Shown here: positions 1 to 8,680 of the stretch, piece after piece
Numbering within the stretch: the stretch's first letter is position 1
Layout of the letters: each line of letters opens with the position of its first letter
Assembly (NCBI RefSeq): GCF_049340185.1
Contig: NZ_JBMPPC010000008.1
Coordinates: 62,001 to 126,000 of the forward strand
DNA from: Undibacterium sp049340185
Lineage (GTDB): Bacteria > Pseudomonadota > Gammaproteobacteria > Burkholderiales > Burkholderiaceae_D
Direction of reading: 5' to 3'
Length of the DNA: 64,000 bases
Program-made: the position numbers and the translations under genes
The notes under the pieces: generated by a model
The model's input: only the letters and a program-made list of their open reading frames with translations
The model's database searches: none
Told to the model about the DNA's origin: nothing

Positions 1-94
1 GCGCGCCCAGATCGGATGCGGCGATTTTTGCCAGTGAACCACCAAATTTGCCTACTGCGGTGCGACCTGCAGCAACGATGACGACGTCTTGCAT
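1..94 (-). CDS. Acetyl-CoA acetyltransferase (thiolase), N-terminal fragment
   Basis: Only the first 31 codons are inside the window; the gene continues past base 1. The translation starts MQDVVIVAAGRTAVGKFGGS, the typical opening of biosynthetic thiolases (thiolase N domain), which condense two acetyl-CoA to acetoacetyl-CoA as the first step of polyhydroxybutyrate synthesis. AGGAG lies upstream of the ATG at 94. The phasin gene next to it on the same strand supports a PHB role, but a terminator lies between, so the two are probably transcribed separately. Thiolase family is clear. Whether it is PhaA or a beta-oxidation or ketolytic thiolase cannot be told from this fragment. Confidence 0.85.
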   Translation of the reverse strand, partial: MQDVVIVAAGRTAVGKFGGSLAKIAASDLGA

Positions 95-193
95 TTGATT
101 CTCCTAGTTGAAATGCTCTTTTTAGAGCCTGATGTGTGACTGTATTTTAATGCCAGCGCGCAGATAGCGCCTGTAGGATCGGCGTTTTAGGCA

Positions 194-230
194 AAAAAAT
201 AGGCCCGACGTTTCCGTGGGCCTATTTTTT
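194..230. terminator. Bidirectional intrinsic terminator downstream of phaP
   Basis: A 13-bp perfect stem (194-206 with 218-230) carries the sequence AAAAAATAGGCCC and its complement around an 11-nt loop. The A and T tracts at its ends let it work in both directions. It lies between the end of phaP and the start of the thiolase gene, so it should end phaP transcription. Confidence 0.85.
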
Positions 231-358
231 GATGCAAGCTGTCAATGACGTAACGATAATTTGTGCTTACCTAGACTTGTGCTTAACTAGGTATCAGCAG
301 TAATTAGCGCAACCAATTAACGCAGCACATTCACCTGACAGTCATGACTTGCGTCAGA

Positions 359-919
359 TTACTTCTTGCTGCGTGTAGTTTTTTCAGCAGCTTGCGTAAA
401 TTGCTGAGTGGCTTTCGCCAGATTGTCTTCCAGAGTCTGTACTGCTTGTTTGCTAGTTTTAGACAATTGCTCGTAACCTGCATTGATGTTACCGACAACG
501 GCTTTCAGTGCAGTCACTGCCTGCTCGGAACCCGCTGGTGCATTTTTTGTGACTTCGTCGATCAAGGCGACAACTTTCGTGTTTGTTTCAGCAATATGCG
601 CTTCAACTGCTTTGGTGAATTCCGCTTGAGTAGCAGAAGTGATCGATGCCAGGTGACGGCCATAAGCCAAGGCTTTTTCTGCACTCGGTTGTGCTTGAGC
701 TGCTGTCAAAGAAAAGAATTCTTTTGGATCTTTTGCGCTGACGAGTTGCTTAGCAGCGGCAGTACCTTCTTCGATACTTGCTTTAGCCGCATTGACGTTC
801 AAAGCAACGAGTTGCTCCAGACCTTCAAATGCTTTTTTGTTCAATGCTGTCAAAGAAGCGAATTGCGCTTCGAGGCTGGATTTAGTCGCAGCGATAAATT
901 GTTCTGGTGTTGTAAACAT
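359..919 (-). CDS. phaP: Phasin family protein (PHB granule coat)
   Basis: The 186-residue product is all helical, lacks Cys, and is rich in Ala, Lys, Glu and Gln. It opens with MFTTPEQFIAATKSSLEAQF, the classic phasin start, and has a Lys-rich tail (TTRSKK), matching the length of Phasin_2 proteins from beta-proteobacteria. Phasins coat polyhydroxyalkanoate granules in the cytoplasm and control their number and size. AGGAGA lies six bases before the ATG. Upstream are two sites resembling the PHB-regulator motif (988-1000, 1047-1059), and downstream is a terminator at 194-230, so it is probably a single-gene transcript. A thiolase gene follows on the same strand. Confidence 0.93.
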   Translation of the reverse strand: MFTTPEQFIAATKSSLEAQFASLTALNKKAFEGLEQLVALNVNAAKASIEEGTAAAKQLVSAKDPKEFFSLTAAQAQPSAEKALAYGRHLASITSATQAEFTKAVEAHIAETNTKVVALIDEVTKNAPAGSEQAVTALKAVVGNINAGYEQLSKTSKQAVQTLEDNLAKATQQFTQAAEKTTRSKK

Positions 920-987
920 GGTGTTCTCCTGAGGAAAAATGATAAAAAATGAGGATTTTCACAGCGCTTTCCATCTCATTTACCAAA

Positions 988-1000
988 TGGTGCACCGCAA
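988..1000 (+). promoter_or_regulatory. Putative PhaR/PhbF operator, site 1
   Basis: TGGTGCACCGCAA fits exactly the pattern TG-N-TGC-N3-GCAA that I recall for the PHB regulator PhbF/PhaR of Herbaspirillum. It lies about 70 bp upstream of the phaP start, where a repressor of phasin expression would act. The match is seen in the sequence; binding is inferred. Confidence 0.5.
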
Positions 1001-1046
1001 CAATTCTTATTCTACACGCTTATTTTTAACGGTCAAGCAGTTTTTT

Positions 1047-1059
1047 GTGCACTGCACCA
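1047..1059 (-). promoter_or_regulatory. Putative PhaR/PhbF operator, site 2
   Basis: On the minus strand this reads TGGTGCAGTGCAC, matching TG-N-TGC-N3-GCAA except for the last position. It lies 47 bp beyond site 1 in the phaP control region, which is shared with the divergent cupin gene at 1118. Two nearby copies make chance less likely. Confidence 0.42.
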
Positions 1060-1117
1060 AAATATTTGTAACAGCGTCTTCTGACCGAAATCCCTGCTGA
1101 CATGCGAAAATATTGCT

Positions 1118-1621
1118 ATGAATACAAATACCTTACATAGTCCTGGCGATCACTCTGCCAGTACCTCTGCCACCTTATTCTCTACCCACTGCGCCGATCT
1201 ACCCTGGGTGCGCTGGGCGATGCCTGGTGCACAATTCAAATTGCTCAGCGCTGATCCGGACAGCGGTCGTTTTTCGCTGATGATCAAAGTCGAAAAAAAC
1301 AGCTTGGCTCCCTTACATCGCCATGTCGGTGCCGTAGAGGGCTATATTCTCGAAGGCGGCTTCCATTACCACGACGACCCGGCGACTTGCTTTATTGCAG
1401 GCGATTATCTGCTGGAAAAAGATGGCGCAATACACCGGCCTGTCAGTCCGGAAGGCGCGGTCATGTTTGCTGTATTTCATGGTCCTGTAGAGGGCATCGC
1501 CGAAACAGGCGAAGTCATCGGTACAATCGACTGTCAGTGGCATATGCGTACCTGGCAATCGGCACTAGATAAAATCACCAGTCAAGACGGGCAGAAAGCG
1601 CTCACCTCGCAGCCAGTCTAA
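1118..1621 (+). CDS. Cupin-domain protein (dihydroxyacetophenone dioxygenase-like)
   Basis: The 167-residue product has one cupin barrel. The metal-binding signature PLHRHVGAVEGYILEG and the second motif GDYLLEKDGAIHRP (residues about 67-110) give the His/Glu ligands of a mononuclear metal site. The pattern is close to 2,4'-dihydroxyacetophenone dioxygenase and ChrR-type cupins, but the substrate cannot be read from sequence. There is no signal peptide, so it is cytoplasmic. It is 29 bp upstream of a LytS-type kinase gene on the same strand and may share its transcript. No strong ribosome-binding site precedes the ATG. Cupin fold is certain; enzymatic role is open (dioxygenase or sensor). Confidence 0.8.
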   Translation: MNTNTLHSPGDHSASTSATLFSTHCADLPWVRWAMPGAQFKLLSADPDSGRFSLMIKVEKNSLAPLHRHVGAVEGYILEGGFHYHDDPATCFIAGDYLLEKDGAIHRPVSPEGAVMFAVFHGPVEGIAETGEVIGTIDCQWHMRTWQSALDKITSQDGQKALTSQPV

Positions 1622-1650
1622 TCATTTTCTGAAACCAGAATCAGGCAGCT

Positions 1651-2709
1651 ATGTTCTCAACCCGTAGCAAAATCACGACCGGTATTGCATGGCTGCTATT
1701 TACCCTGCTGATGGTGCTGGTCGCTATTCAAGACTATCGCCGCGAGGGCGGCAGCACCATCTGGCAACCTATCTTATGGGAAAGCTCCTCTGCAGTGGTC
1801 GGCCTGTCGCTGTGGCTGACGCAAAGATACTTCACGCAAAAGTATGACTATCTGCTGACGACGCCGTGGCGCTGGTTCGGCGTGCAATTACTGTGCATGC
1901 CACTGATGTGGCTAAGCTTTGTACCGCTGACGTTCGGGATACGCCATCTGGTGTATTACTGGATGTCCACCACGTATCGGCACGACTCCTGGCCGCAGTT
2001 ATTTTTTTATGAGTCATTAAAACTGTCTATATTTCTTGGATTGTTTACGGTGATCCTGTTCGGGATTTTGTCTTACTTTACCCTGATCAAAGAAAAACTC
2101 GCCGCCGAACGCTCAAACGCTTTATTCCGCCAGGCGCAACTGCAAAGACTGTCGCAGCAGATGCAGCCGCATTTCTTATTCAATGCCCTCAACACGATCT
2201 CCTCCTTGATGCATACCGATGTCGAGCGAGCCGATGCGACCTTAATCCAGTTAGCCGATGTATTACGCGCTACGCTGGAAGTCAGTGAATTGCACGAGGC
2301 ACCACTGGCTACAGAATTACGGCTGGTGCGCGGCTACGCTCAGGTGATGGCAGAACGCTATGCAGACAGAGTAGCTATCACGTGGCAGATCGACGAGGAC
2401 ACACTGGCCTGCACGTTGCCGGTCATGAGCCTGCAACCCTTGCTGGAAAATATTTTCAAACACACGGTAGAGCAATGCCGCCAGCTTACGCAAATTCAGA
2501 TTGTGGTGCAGCGCGAAGATCAGTCGCTGCTAATCAGATTAAGTGACGATCAGGGCACGCTCAAAGCCAGCAGCGCCAATCCGGGATTTGGATTGCGCAA
2601 TATACGTGAACGGCTGGCGCTGATGTACGGTGATGCCGCCAGCCTCGCCCTCGTGCAACTTGAGCCTGCAGGTGTGCAAGCGGAAATGCGTTTGCCATGC
2701 GCATACTGA
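1651..2709 (+). CDS. LytS/YehU-type sensor histidine kinase
   Basis: This 352-residue membrane kinase has four predicted membrane helices (about residues 9-27, 44-61, 73-97 and 118-146) followed by a His_kinase domain with the motif QQMQPHFLFNALNTISSL; His174 is the likely phosphorylation site. The C-terminal ATPase part shows the N box LQPLLENIFKH and a glycine-rich GFGLRNIRERL. It has no large external domain, so its signal is probably sensed in the membrane. The last 13 bases overlap the start of the LytTR regulator gene, showing translational coupling and that the two form a pair. A second such pair is at 61587-63471. Confidence 0.93.
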   Translation: MFSTRSKITTGIAWLLFTLLMVLVAIQDYRREGGSTIWQPILWESSSAVVGLSLWLTQRYFTQKYDYLLTTPWRWFGVQLLCMPLMWLSFVPLTFGIRHLVYYWMSTTYRHDSWPQLFFYESLKLSIFLGLFTVILFGILSYFTLIKEKLAAERSNALFRQAQLQRLSQQMQPHFLFNALNTISSLMHTDVERADATLIQLADVLRATLEVSELHEAPLATELRLVRGYAQVMAERYADRVAITWQIDEDTLACTLPVMSLQPLLENIFKHTVEQCRQLTQIQIVVQREDQSLLIRLSDDQGTLKASSANPGFGLRNIRERLALMYGDAASLALVQLEPAGVQAEMRLPCAY

Positions 2710-3461
2710 TCGTTGATGACGAGCGTCCGGCCAGAGAGAAACTGCGCAGACTATTGAATCAGGAAACTGATATCAGCGCCATACAAGAAGCTCGGGATGC
2801 CTATGAAGCGCTACACATCATTGCAGAATTTCAACCGGATGTCGCCTTCCTCGATATCCAGATGCCCGAAGTGACAGGCATTGAGCTGGCGGCATCTCTC
2901 CCCTCACCTGCACCGCTGATCGTCTTCGTCACGGCCTATGATCAATATGCGATCCGCGCATTTGATACCAATGCGATTGATTACCTGCTGAAGCCCTTTG
3001 ATCAGGCACGTTTGCAGCGTGCCTTGCTGAGAGTGCGAACCCGGCTGCAAGAGCGTATGCCAGATGACAAGCTCGCTTTGAGCGCACCGCTAACACCCGC
3101 AACGGCGGCGGCATACCCGGTACAACAATTACTGATCACAGAGCGCGGCGTCACCCGTGTGGTCCGTACCGAACAGATACGCTGGATAGAAACTGCCGAT
3201 AACTATGTGGTTCTACATTGTGAACATGAGCATCCCCTGATGCGCCAGACCCTGAGCAGCCTGCTCGACACTTTGGGTGCGCAGTTTGCCCGCTGCCATC
3301 GCCGCGCTGCAGTGCAGTTAGACTGGATAGACCGGATTATTTCGCTGGAAAAAGGCGATGCAGAAATCGTACTGCGCTCTGGTGAACATGTCGCTTGCAG
3401 CCGCCAGTACCGGCTAGAACTCATCGAAAAAATACAGGCGAATCCGTCTCGCCCCGGCTAG
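2697..3461 (+). CDS. LytTR-family response regulator
   Basis: The 254-residue product has an N-terminal receiver domain (DD at 7-8, phosphoacceptor Asp53 in FLDIQMPEVTG, Thr in FVTAYD, Lys in YLLKPFD) and a C-terminal LytTR DNA-binding domain (about 147-250, with IRWIETADNYVVLHC and a conserved FARCHRRAAVQL segment). Such regulators bind pairs of short direct repeats. The ATG lies inside the end of the kinase gene. The acyltransferase gene 85 bp downstream may be a target or part of the same transcript. Confidence 0.94.
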   Translation: MRILIVDDERPAREKLRRLLNQETDISAIQEARDAYEALHIIAEFQPDVAFLDIQMPEVTGIELAASLPSPAPLIVFVTAYDQYAIRAFDTNAIDYLLKPFDQARLQRALLRVRTRLQERMPDDKLALSAPLTPATAAAYPVQQLLITERGVTRVVRTEQIRWIETADNYVVLHCEHEHPLMRQTLSSLLDTLGAQFARCHRRAAVQLDWIDRIISLEKGDAEIVLRSGEHVACSRQYRLELIEKIQANPSRPG

Positions 3462-3545
3462 CACCCGTTTCGCCCCATTCCGCTAGATCAGACGCAACGT
3501 GTCACTTATTCTGAAATCCGTTCTCATCTTTCAGAAGTGATCACC

Positions 3546-4826
3546 ATGGATCAACACACTACACCGTTATCGCCAACACCGGCATCCCGTCTGTACTTTC
3601 TGGACTGGGTGCGGATTTTCGCCTTTATGCTATTGATCGTGTATCACACAGGCATGTATTACGTGACCTGGGGTTTTCATATCAAAAGTGATTTTGCCAG
3701 TGACGCGATAGAGCCGCTGATGATGCTGTCGTCGCCGTGGCGGCTTAGCCTGCTGTTTATGATCTCAGGTGTGGCGTCGGCTTTTATGCTGAAAAAGCTG
3801 AGCGCCAGCCAGTTCATGCGACAACGCAGCAGCCGCCTGCTGATTCCGCTGCTGTTCGGCATGCTGGTGATTGTGCCGCCTCAATCCTATTTTGAAGTGG
3901 TAGAGAAAGTTGCATATCAGGGCAGCTATCTCGACTTCATGCAACTGTATCTGAAAGGCTATCACGGCTTTTGCGACAAAGACGGCTGTCTGCGCCTGCC
4001 CACCTGGAATCATCTCTGGTTCGTCGTCTACCTATGGACGTACAGCATATTACTTGGTGCACTGATGCTGAGCCTGGGTAAGCGCTTTGACGCGATCTCA
4101 GAGTTTCTCGGGCGCTGGCTGAGTGGCTGGAAAATTATTCTGATTCCACTGGCAATCCTGGCACTGGAACGGATCACCTTGTTTTCGCAATTCCCGTCTA
4201 CCCATGCGCTGGTGAACGACTGGTATAACCATGCGAACTATTTTGTCGTGTATTTACTTGGCGCGCTCATGGCGACGCAGACCAAATTCTGGGCCAGTGT
4301 CGATCAGCAACGCTGGATAAATCTTGGTCTGGCCCTGAGCTGCTGGAGCTTGTTGATAGTGTATTACGCCATCGGTGACAAGATCATCCCCGCTGCGCAA
4401 ATCGAATTCTGGCGTCATCTGCAACGTGTGGTGTATGCGCTATGCCAGTGGAGTGCCATCCTCGCCGTATGCGGCTTTGCCCACCGGCACCTGCAATTCG
4501 ACAGCAGCAAACGCCGTTATTTAACCGAGGCTGTTTTCCCTGTGTACATCCTGCATCAGACGCTGATCATCGCGATGGCGCATTTCTTCAAACCAGCCAA
4601 ACTCAATCCCGTACTTGAAGGCATGATCCTGATTACGCTGACGATAACGCTGAGTTTTGGCTTGTTTGAAATCGTACGCAGAATCGCGGTCTTGCGTCCG
4701 CTATTTGGTCTGGCAAAAATCAAACAAGCTCAGTCACAGGTGCAGGATGCGAACCAAGCGGTTAGCCATTCCGATCAAGCTGCTGTGCTCAACCTACCGC
4801 GAGTGCCTGATAGGCAAGGCGTTTAA
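3546..4826 (+). CDS. Acyltransferase family 3 membrane protein (OpgC/OafA-like)
   Basis: The product of about 426 residues is a polytopic membrane protein with roughly ten helices. It opens with the acyltransferase-3 motif RLYFLDWVRIFAFMLLIVYH, whose Arg and His are the conserved functional pair. Family members move acyl groups such as acetyl or succinyl to sugars or glycans at the inner membrane; the acceptor is unknown here. A GTG at 3537 is also possible, but the ATG at 3546 fits better. It follows the LytS/LytTR genes. Its last 38 bases overlap the end of the convergent serine hydrolase gene. Confidence 0.86.
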   Translation: MDQHTTPLSPTPASRLYFLDWVRIFAFMLLIVYHTGMYYVTWGFHIKSDFASDAIEPLMMLSSPWRLSLLFMISGVASAFMLKKLSASQFMRQRSSRLLIPLLFGMLVIVPPQSYFEVVEKVAYQGSYLDFMQLYLKGYHGFCDKDGCLRLPTWNHLWFVVYLWTYSILLGALMLSLGKRFDAISEFLGRWLSGWKIILIPLAILALERITLFSQFPSTHALVNDWYNHANYFVVYLLGALMATQTKFWASVDQQRWINLGLALSCWSLLIVYYAIGDKIIPAAQIEFWRHLQRVVYALCQWSAILAVCGFAHRHLQFDSSKRRYLTEAVFPVYILHQTLIIAMAHFFKPAKLNPVLEGMILITLTITLSFGLFEIVRRIAVLRPLFGLAKIKQAQSQVQDANQAVSHSDQAAVLNLPRVPDRQGV

Positions 4827-5979
4827 ACTCAAACGAAAACGGATGCCAGAAACTCATCTGACGCTGCGTCATCAGCAAACCCGCAATCTGATGATGCGGA
4901 GAAATCCACCAGTGTGTGCCAGCGATACCGCCCCACTCGAATTCTCCGGCAGAACCAGCGGGATCAATCGACGACGGTTGCAGAGTCACTGCGCCACCAA
5001 GGCCAAAACCTTTACCCGGGACATTGCCAACGCCGGGAAAAGCAATGCCACTGCCCTCCGGTAAATGATTCTGCATCATCAGCGCCATGGTCTCGTCACT
5101 TAAAAGACGCGGACCGCCTTTCATCAGGCTGCGCATCAGGGCGACCATATCGTGCAAACTGGAGACCAGTCCGCCGCCACCCGATAAGCGGGGTACGGAC
5201 GTGACGAAAGCACCGGGGTAAGGCGACTTTTCCAGACGTTTCAGGCCACGCTGCAAAATATTGGCCGGATCGCTGCCAGCGTAATAAGCAGTCAGCCTGT
5301 CCAGCTTGTCGGCTGGAACGACAAAGCCCGTGTCATGCATACCCAGCGGGTCGAAAATAGATGCTTTCAGATACGCATCAAAACGCATACCACTGACCAC
5401 CTCGACCAGACGCGACAAGACATCGGTTGCAATCGAATATTCCCATTTAGTACCAGGATGAAAAGTCAGAGGCAAATCTTCCAGCACATCAATCATCGCC
5501 GATAGCGGTGTCATCGCATTCATGACTTTACGCTCGACATACGCTTTATAAATCGTACTGCCGTGATCGAGTAAGCCGTAGCTCAAACCAGACGTATGGC
5601 TGAGTAACTGACGTATCGTGATCGAAGAGTGTGCCGGTTCCGTATCATCAATACTCGTAGCACCAGGACGCAATACGCGGCGGCGCGCTAATTGCGGCAG
5701 ATAGTGCTCGATGGCGTCGTCCAACTGTAATTTGCCGTCCTCCATTAACTGCAGTACGGCAATTGAGGTCACCAGTTTACTGTTTGAAAACACCCGGAAT
5801 AAATGATCCTCGCGCAAGGCAATCTGATTCTCTTTATCCGCCCATCCGGCGCAATGCACATCAAGCAGATCCTGTCCGGCCAGGATCGCCGTTGACACTC
5901 CTGCCAGAATGTCTTTATCGATGTAACGCTGCATGGCATGGTGCACTTTACTAAAATCGTGCTTAGTCTGATTTGTCAT
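4789..5979 (-). CDS. Class C beta-lactamase-fold serine hydrolase (EstB-like)
   Basis: The 396-residue product has the Beta-lactamase (PF00144) fold. The catalytic Ser-x-x-Lys is S65-N-S-K68 within LFRVFSNSKLVTS, and the Tyr motif is YS in GTKWEYSIATDVLSRLVE near residue 182. The third motif region is near TEWEWGGIAGTHWW-like sequence at the C-terminus (EFEWGGIAGTHWW). It has no signal peptide, so it is probably a cytoplasmic esterase or lactonase rather than a beta-lactamase. The gene converges on and overlaps the acyltransferase gene by 38 bp. Upstream is a 900-bp gene-poor region that must hold its promoter. Confidence 0.88.
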   Translation of the reverse strand: MTNQTKHDFSKVHHAMQRYIDKDILAGVSTAILAGQDLLDVHCAGWADKENQIALREDHLFRVFSNSKLVTSIAVLQLMEDGKLQLDDAIEHYLPQLARRRVLRPGATSIDDTEPAHSSITIRQLLSHTSGLSYGLLDHGSTIYKAYVERKVMNAMTPLSAMIDVLEDLPLTFHPGTKWEYSIATDVLSRLVEVVSGMRFDAYLKASIFDPLGMHDTGFVVPADKLDRLTAYYAGSDPANILQRGLKRLEKSPYPGAFVTSVPRLSGGGGLVSSLHDMVALMRSLMKGGPRLLSDETMALMMQNHLPEGSGIAFPGVGNVPGKGFGLGGAVTLQPSSIDPAGSAGEFEWGGIAGTHWWISPHHQIAGLLMTQRQMSFWHPFSFEFKRLAYQALAVG

Positions 5980-6878
5980 GGTTTGCCTTAATTTATCTCT
6001 CTTAAAATTTTTTGATTATTCTGATTGATCTAGATTCTTTGGGTTTTTTGATTCTTATTCTTATTTATCCTGCTCTCACAGAATTGAGTCCTTACTTGTG
6101 TCCTTACTTGCGTGCTTACTTAATTCATTCATCTCTTCGCCATCCTACCTTGTGCAGAAAAATCGTGTCCGATCCGCACGCTTGCAACCGCACGGCTTAC
6201 GCATTACCACATCGCTGATCATGTTTAGAGGTGACACACTAAATCAACGCAGAGTGTTTGTGAATAAAGCTTTCGTCAAAAATAGTCCTTTTTTCTTCTG
6301 GTTTTTGTTGCATTGCAAATTGACAACATCGCTCTTTCGTTTCGATACTTGCCACCGATTAGAGACAAATGCACGTTCAATCAAATAAAAATTTCATCAC
6401 TAAGAAGACGCATTTCCTGATCATTTTTCCTGTTTCTGTTCTACGGTTTTACCTGGTTTTTCTTTCCATGGTTTACACGCAGGAGCCTGATAATGAAGCT
6501 GATACGTCTTTTTACAAGAGCACTGTTCATCGTATTCCCGGTCACATCCAGTAAGGCCTGTGCAATTGCTCACCCGCCCGCAAGCGCTACACAAATTATC
6601 CCTGGCAAGAGCCTTTCTCCATAACGCGGACCACTAGCTACGTCGACGAGCCACGTCGACATGCAGCCGGTCTATATCACCGCGTTTCAAAAAAGTATTA
6701 CCTAGCCAGATGCCGGATGATTGTCGTACTTATATCCGTCTCTGTAGAAAATTTTACCGCGCTACAGACATACTAAAAATTGAAAGGAGAGCATCTTCAA
6801 CAACTAAACCGCCAGCAAAAAATCATACGACATAACGATAAAAATCCCCCCCAGAGATTCACTCAAAGGAGACACAAC
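5980..6878. other. Gene-poor AT-rich stretch
   Basis: Between the divergent serine hydrolase and SGNH hydrolase genes I see no convincing gene. Short plus-strand frames here have no ribosome-binding site and odd composition. The part around 6012-6130 is very T-rich with repeated CTTACTTG, and 6640-6660 has the direct repeat ACGTCGAC twice. The stretch must contain the promoters of both neighbours. It could also be decayed coding sequence or hold an RNA that I cannot recognise. Confidence 0.5.
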
Positions 6879-7976
6879 ATGAATAGGAAATTCCGTACCG
6901 CACTACACACATGGTTGCCCGCACTTGCCTTGCCTGCCCTGCTTGCGTTTGGCTCAGACGCGATGGCCAGTACTCTGAACCAAAACGTTTCCTGGACCAT
7001 TGACCGGGCTGGCACTACCTCCAAATACCGCGTAGTGGCCTATGGCGATTCTATCTACGCCGGTTACAACGGGTCGATCAGCAATGCGGCGAAATATTCC
7101 GCACCGACAGTCGACGCGGAATATCTCTCTGCCTTGTGGAACGCCGACATCGAGAGCGTACGCCGCACCAAGTCCGGAGCGATTGCTTCAGATGTTTATC
7201 AAAATAAGATCGTCGCAGAAAAGTCCTACATGCAGGCCAGTTCTACCCGCGTCGTCACGTTCGAAATGTGCGGCAACGACGGTTTGCAGGCACGCACCAG
7301 TTTCAAGGGCCAGACCGGCACCTGTGATTACACCGTGCTGACGACAGCGGAAAATAACTGCAAAGCGAATGTGGCGGCAGCAATGGATTACATCAACGCC
7401 AACGCCTATGCCGGTGTCAAGCTCAAGGTCGTCTCGAACCTGCATTATCCTGGCTATGCTGCGGACAATACACAGAGTTCATGCAAAGACGCGACAACCG
7501 GCGCAACGGTAAAAATGCAAGATAAATTCTTACCAGTGCTCGCGCGGATGAACTTCATGATGTGTGACACTGCACGTCAAAAAGGTTTCCAGTGTGCGGA
7601 TAACTTTGCCCAATACATGGGTGCAGATTACGACAGCAATGGCGACGGACAGATCGACTCCGATGCACTGCGCTATGTGAATGGCGAAAGTCAGGCAAGT
7701 TACGTCACTCGTATTACCTCAACACTACGCTCTACTATCCGCGACGCCAACACACACTTTGTTTCGGCCAGCAGCAGCTACGACTACATCCAGTCTGACG
7801 ACACCCATCCAACTTACAACGGCAGTACGGTCTCCGCCGGTCTGTTTAGCAGTACCACTGGCACGGGTGCGCCACGCTACACGACATTTACCGGCGGCAA
7901 AAATCCGATCTGGAACCAGTATGGGCATGAGCGTATGGGCTGGGCAGTATCGACGTTTAATCCGGCGACACCTTAA
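6879..7976 (+). CDS. Secreted SGNH/GDSL-type hydrolase
   Basis: The product is 365 residues from the ATG at 6879, which has AAAGGAGA seven bases upstream; a longer frame from 6780 lacks such support. A signal peptide ends at about AMA-S31, so the enzyme is exported. Block I is RVVAYGDSIYAGY with nucleophile Ser58, block III is GND with Asn133, and block V is DDTHP with Asp308 and His310, giving a full Ser/Asn/Asp-His set. Residues 250-262 (DYDSNGDGQIDSD) resemble an EF-hand/dockerin calcium loop. Several Cys residues suggest disulfides. It starts a three-gene run with a membrane-anchored protein and an Lnt-like acyltransferase. Likely an esterase, lipase or glycan deacetylase; substrate unknown. 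Confidence 0.88.
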   Translation: MNRKFRTALHTWLPALALPALLAFGSDAMASTLNQNVSWTIDRAGTTSKYRVVAYGDSIYAGYNGSISNAAKYSAPTVDAEYLSALWNADIESVRRTKSGAIASDVYQNKIVAEKSYMQASSTRVVTFEMCGNDGLQARTSFKGQTGTCDYTVLTTAENNCKANVAAAMDYINANAYAGVKLKVVSNLHYPGYAADNTQSSCKDATTGATVKMQDKFLPVLARMNFMMCDTARQKGFQCADNFAQYMGADYDSNGDGQIDSDALRYVNGESQASYVTRITSTLRSTIRDANTHFVSASSSYDYIQSDDTHPTYNGSTVSAGLFSSTTGTGAPRYTTFTGGKNPIWNQYGHERMGWAVSTFNPATP

Positions 7977-7997
7977 TCAGCCGGAGCCAATCATCCC

Positions 7998-8675
7998 ATG
8001 AACGCACCGCGCCGTTCTGGCCCGCCATCACCCAAACAGGGCGCTGGCGGGCGCACCTGGCGACCATCCGTCGCCTACCTCGCTATCGCCATTGCGCTGG
8101 CGCTGGTCGCTGGCGGACTGGTGTTTTTGCTGCTGTCGTCGCCAGAAGATCCCGCCGATCTTGCCGCCAGGATGGCCGCTCAGCCAAGCTCAGCAAGCGG
8201 CATGGCTAGCTGGCCGCCGCCGATGCCAGTAACCCCAATAACGTCGGCGCAAGATATGTCGAAAACTTTACCGGAAGGCGATGCCGATCCGACGCGTGAT
8301 CTGTCCAGCTATGTAATGCGCGGTGAAAATCCGACCATGCCCGAAGTCATCGAACGTCTGCATCAGGCTGGCATCCATTCCGGTCTGGGTGCTTTTTCTT
8401 TGCCGGGCACCCGTCCACCGATGATCGGACTTGCGGTGCCGGAGGACTTCGTGCTGCCTGCTGGCTACGTGCGCCATCATCAGGCCACCGATGACGGACA
8501 GCGCATTGAAGCGATTCTGATGTTTGCGCCTGATCACCAGTTTTTTGACGCTAATAAACAACCCGTCGTGATTCCAGCGAATCGCGTGGTACCAGCCGAA
8601 CTCGCACCGCCCGGCTTCCCTATCCGGCATATCGTTATCCCTGCACCTGTCGAACAACAAAAATCCGGACACTGA
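7998..8675 (+). CDS. Membrane-anchored protein of unknown function
   Basis: I do not recognise the family. The 225-residue product has a short basic Pro/Gly-rich cytoplasmic start, one membrane helix (about residues 26-48, YLAIAIALALVAGGLVFLLL) and a Pro-rich periplasmic part. It begins 21 bp after the SGNH hydrolase stop and ends 5 bp before the Lnt-like gene, so the three are surely co-transcribed. The tight spacing suggests it is a partner of one or both enzymes, for example a tether or scaffold. That role is inference. Confidence 0.8.
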   Translation: MNAPRRSGPPSPKQGAGGRTWRPSVAYLAIAIALALVAGGLVFLLLSSPEDPADLAARMAAQPSSASGMASWPPPMPVTPITSAQDMSKTLPEGDADPTRDLSSYVMRGENPTMPEVIERLHQAGIHSGLGAFSLPGTRPPMIGLAVPEDFVLPAGYVRHHQATDDGQRIEAILMFAPDHQFFDANKQPVVIPANRVVPAELAPPGFPIRHIVIPAPVEQQKSGH

Positions 8676-8680
8676 ACTCC

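Noticed and set aside
344..952. 202-codon plus-strand frame opposite phaP
   Set aside because: It is Cys/Phe-rich, the usual look of an antisense shadow, and covers a clear phasin gene with good ribosome-binding site.
6012..6554. Three plus-strand frames in the AT-rich gap
   Set aside because: Each lacks a ribosome-binding site, they overlap in different frames, and their composition follows the T-rich DNA.
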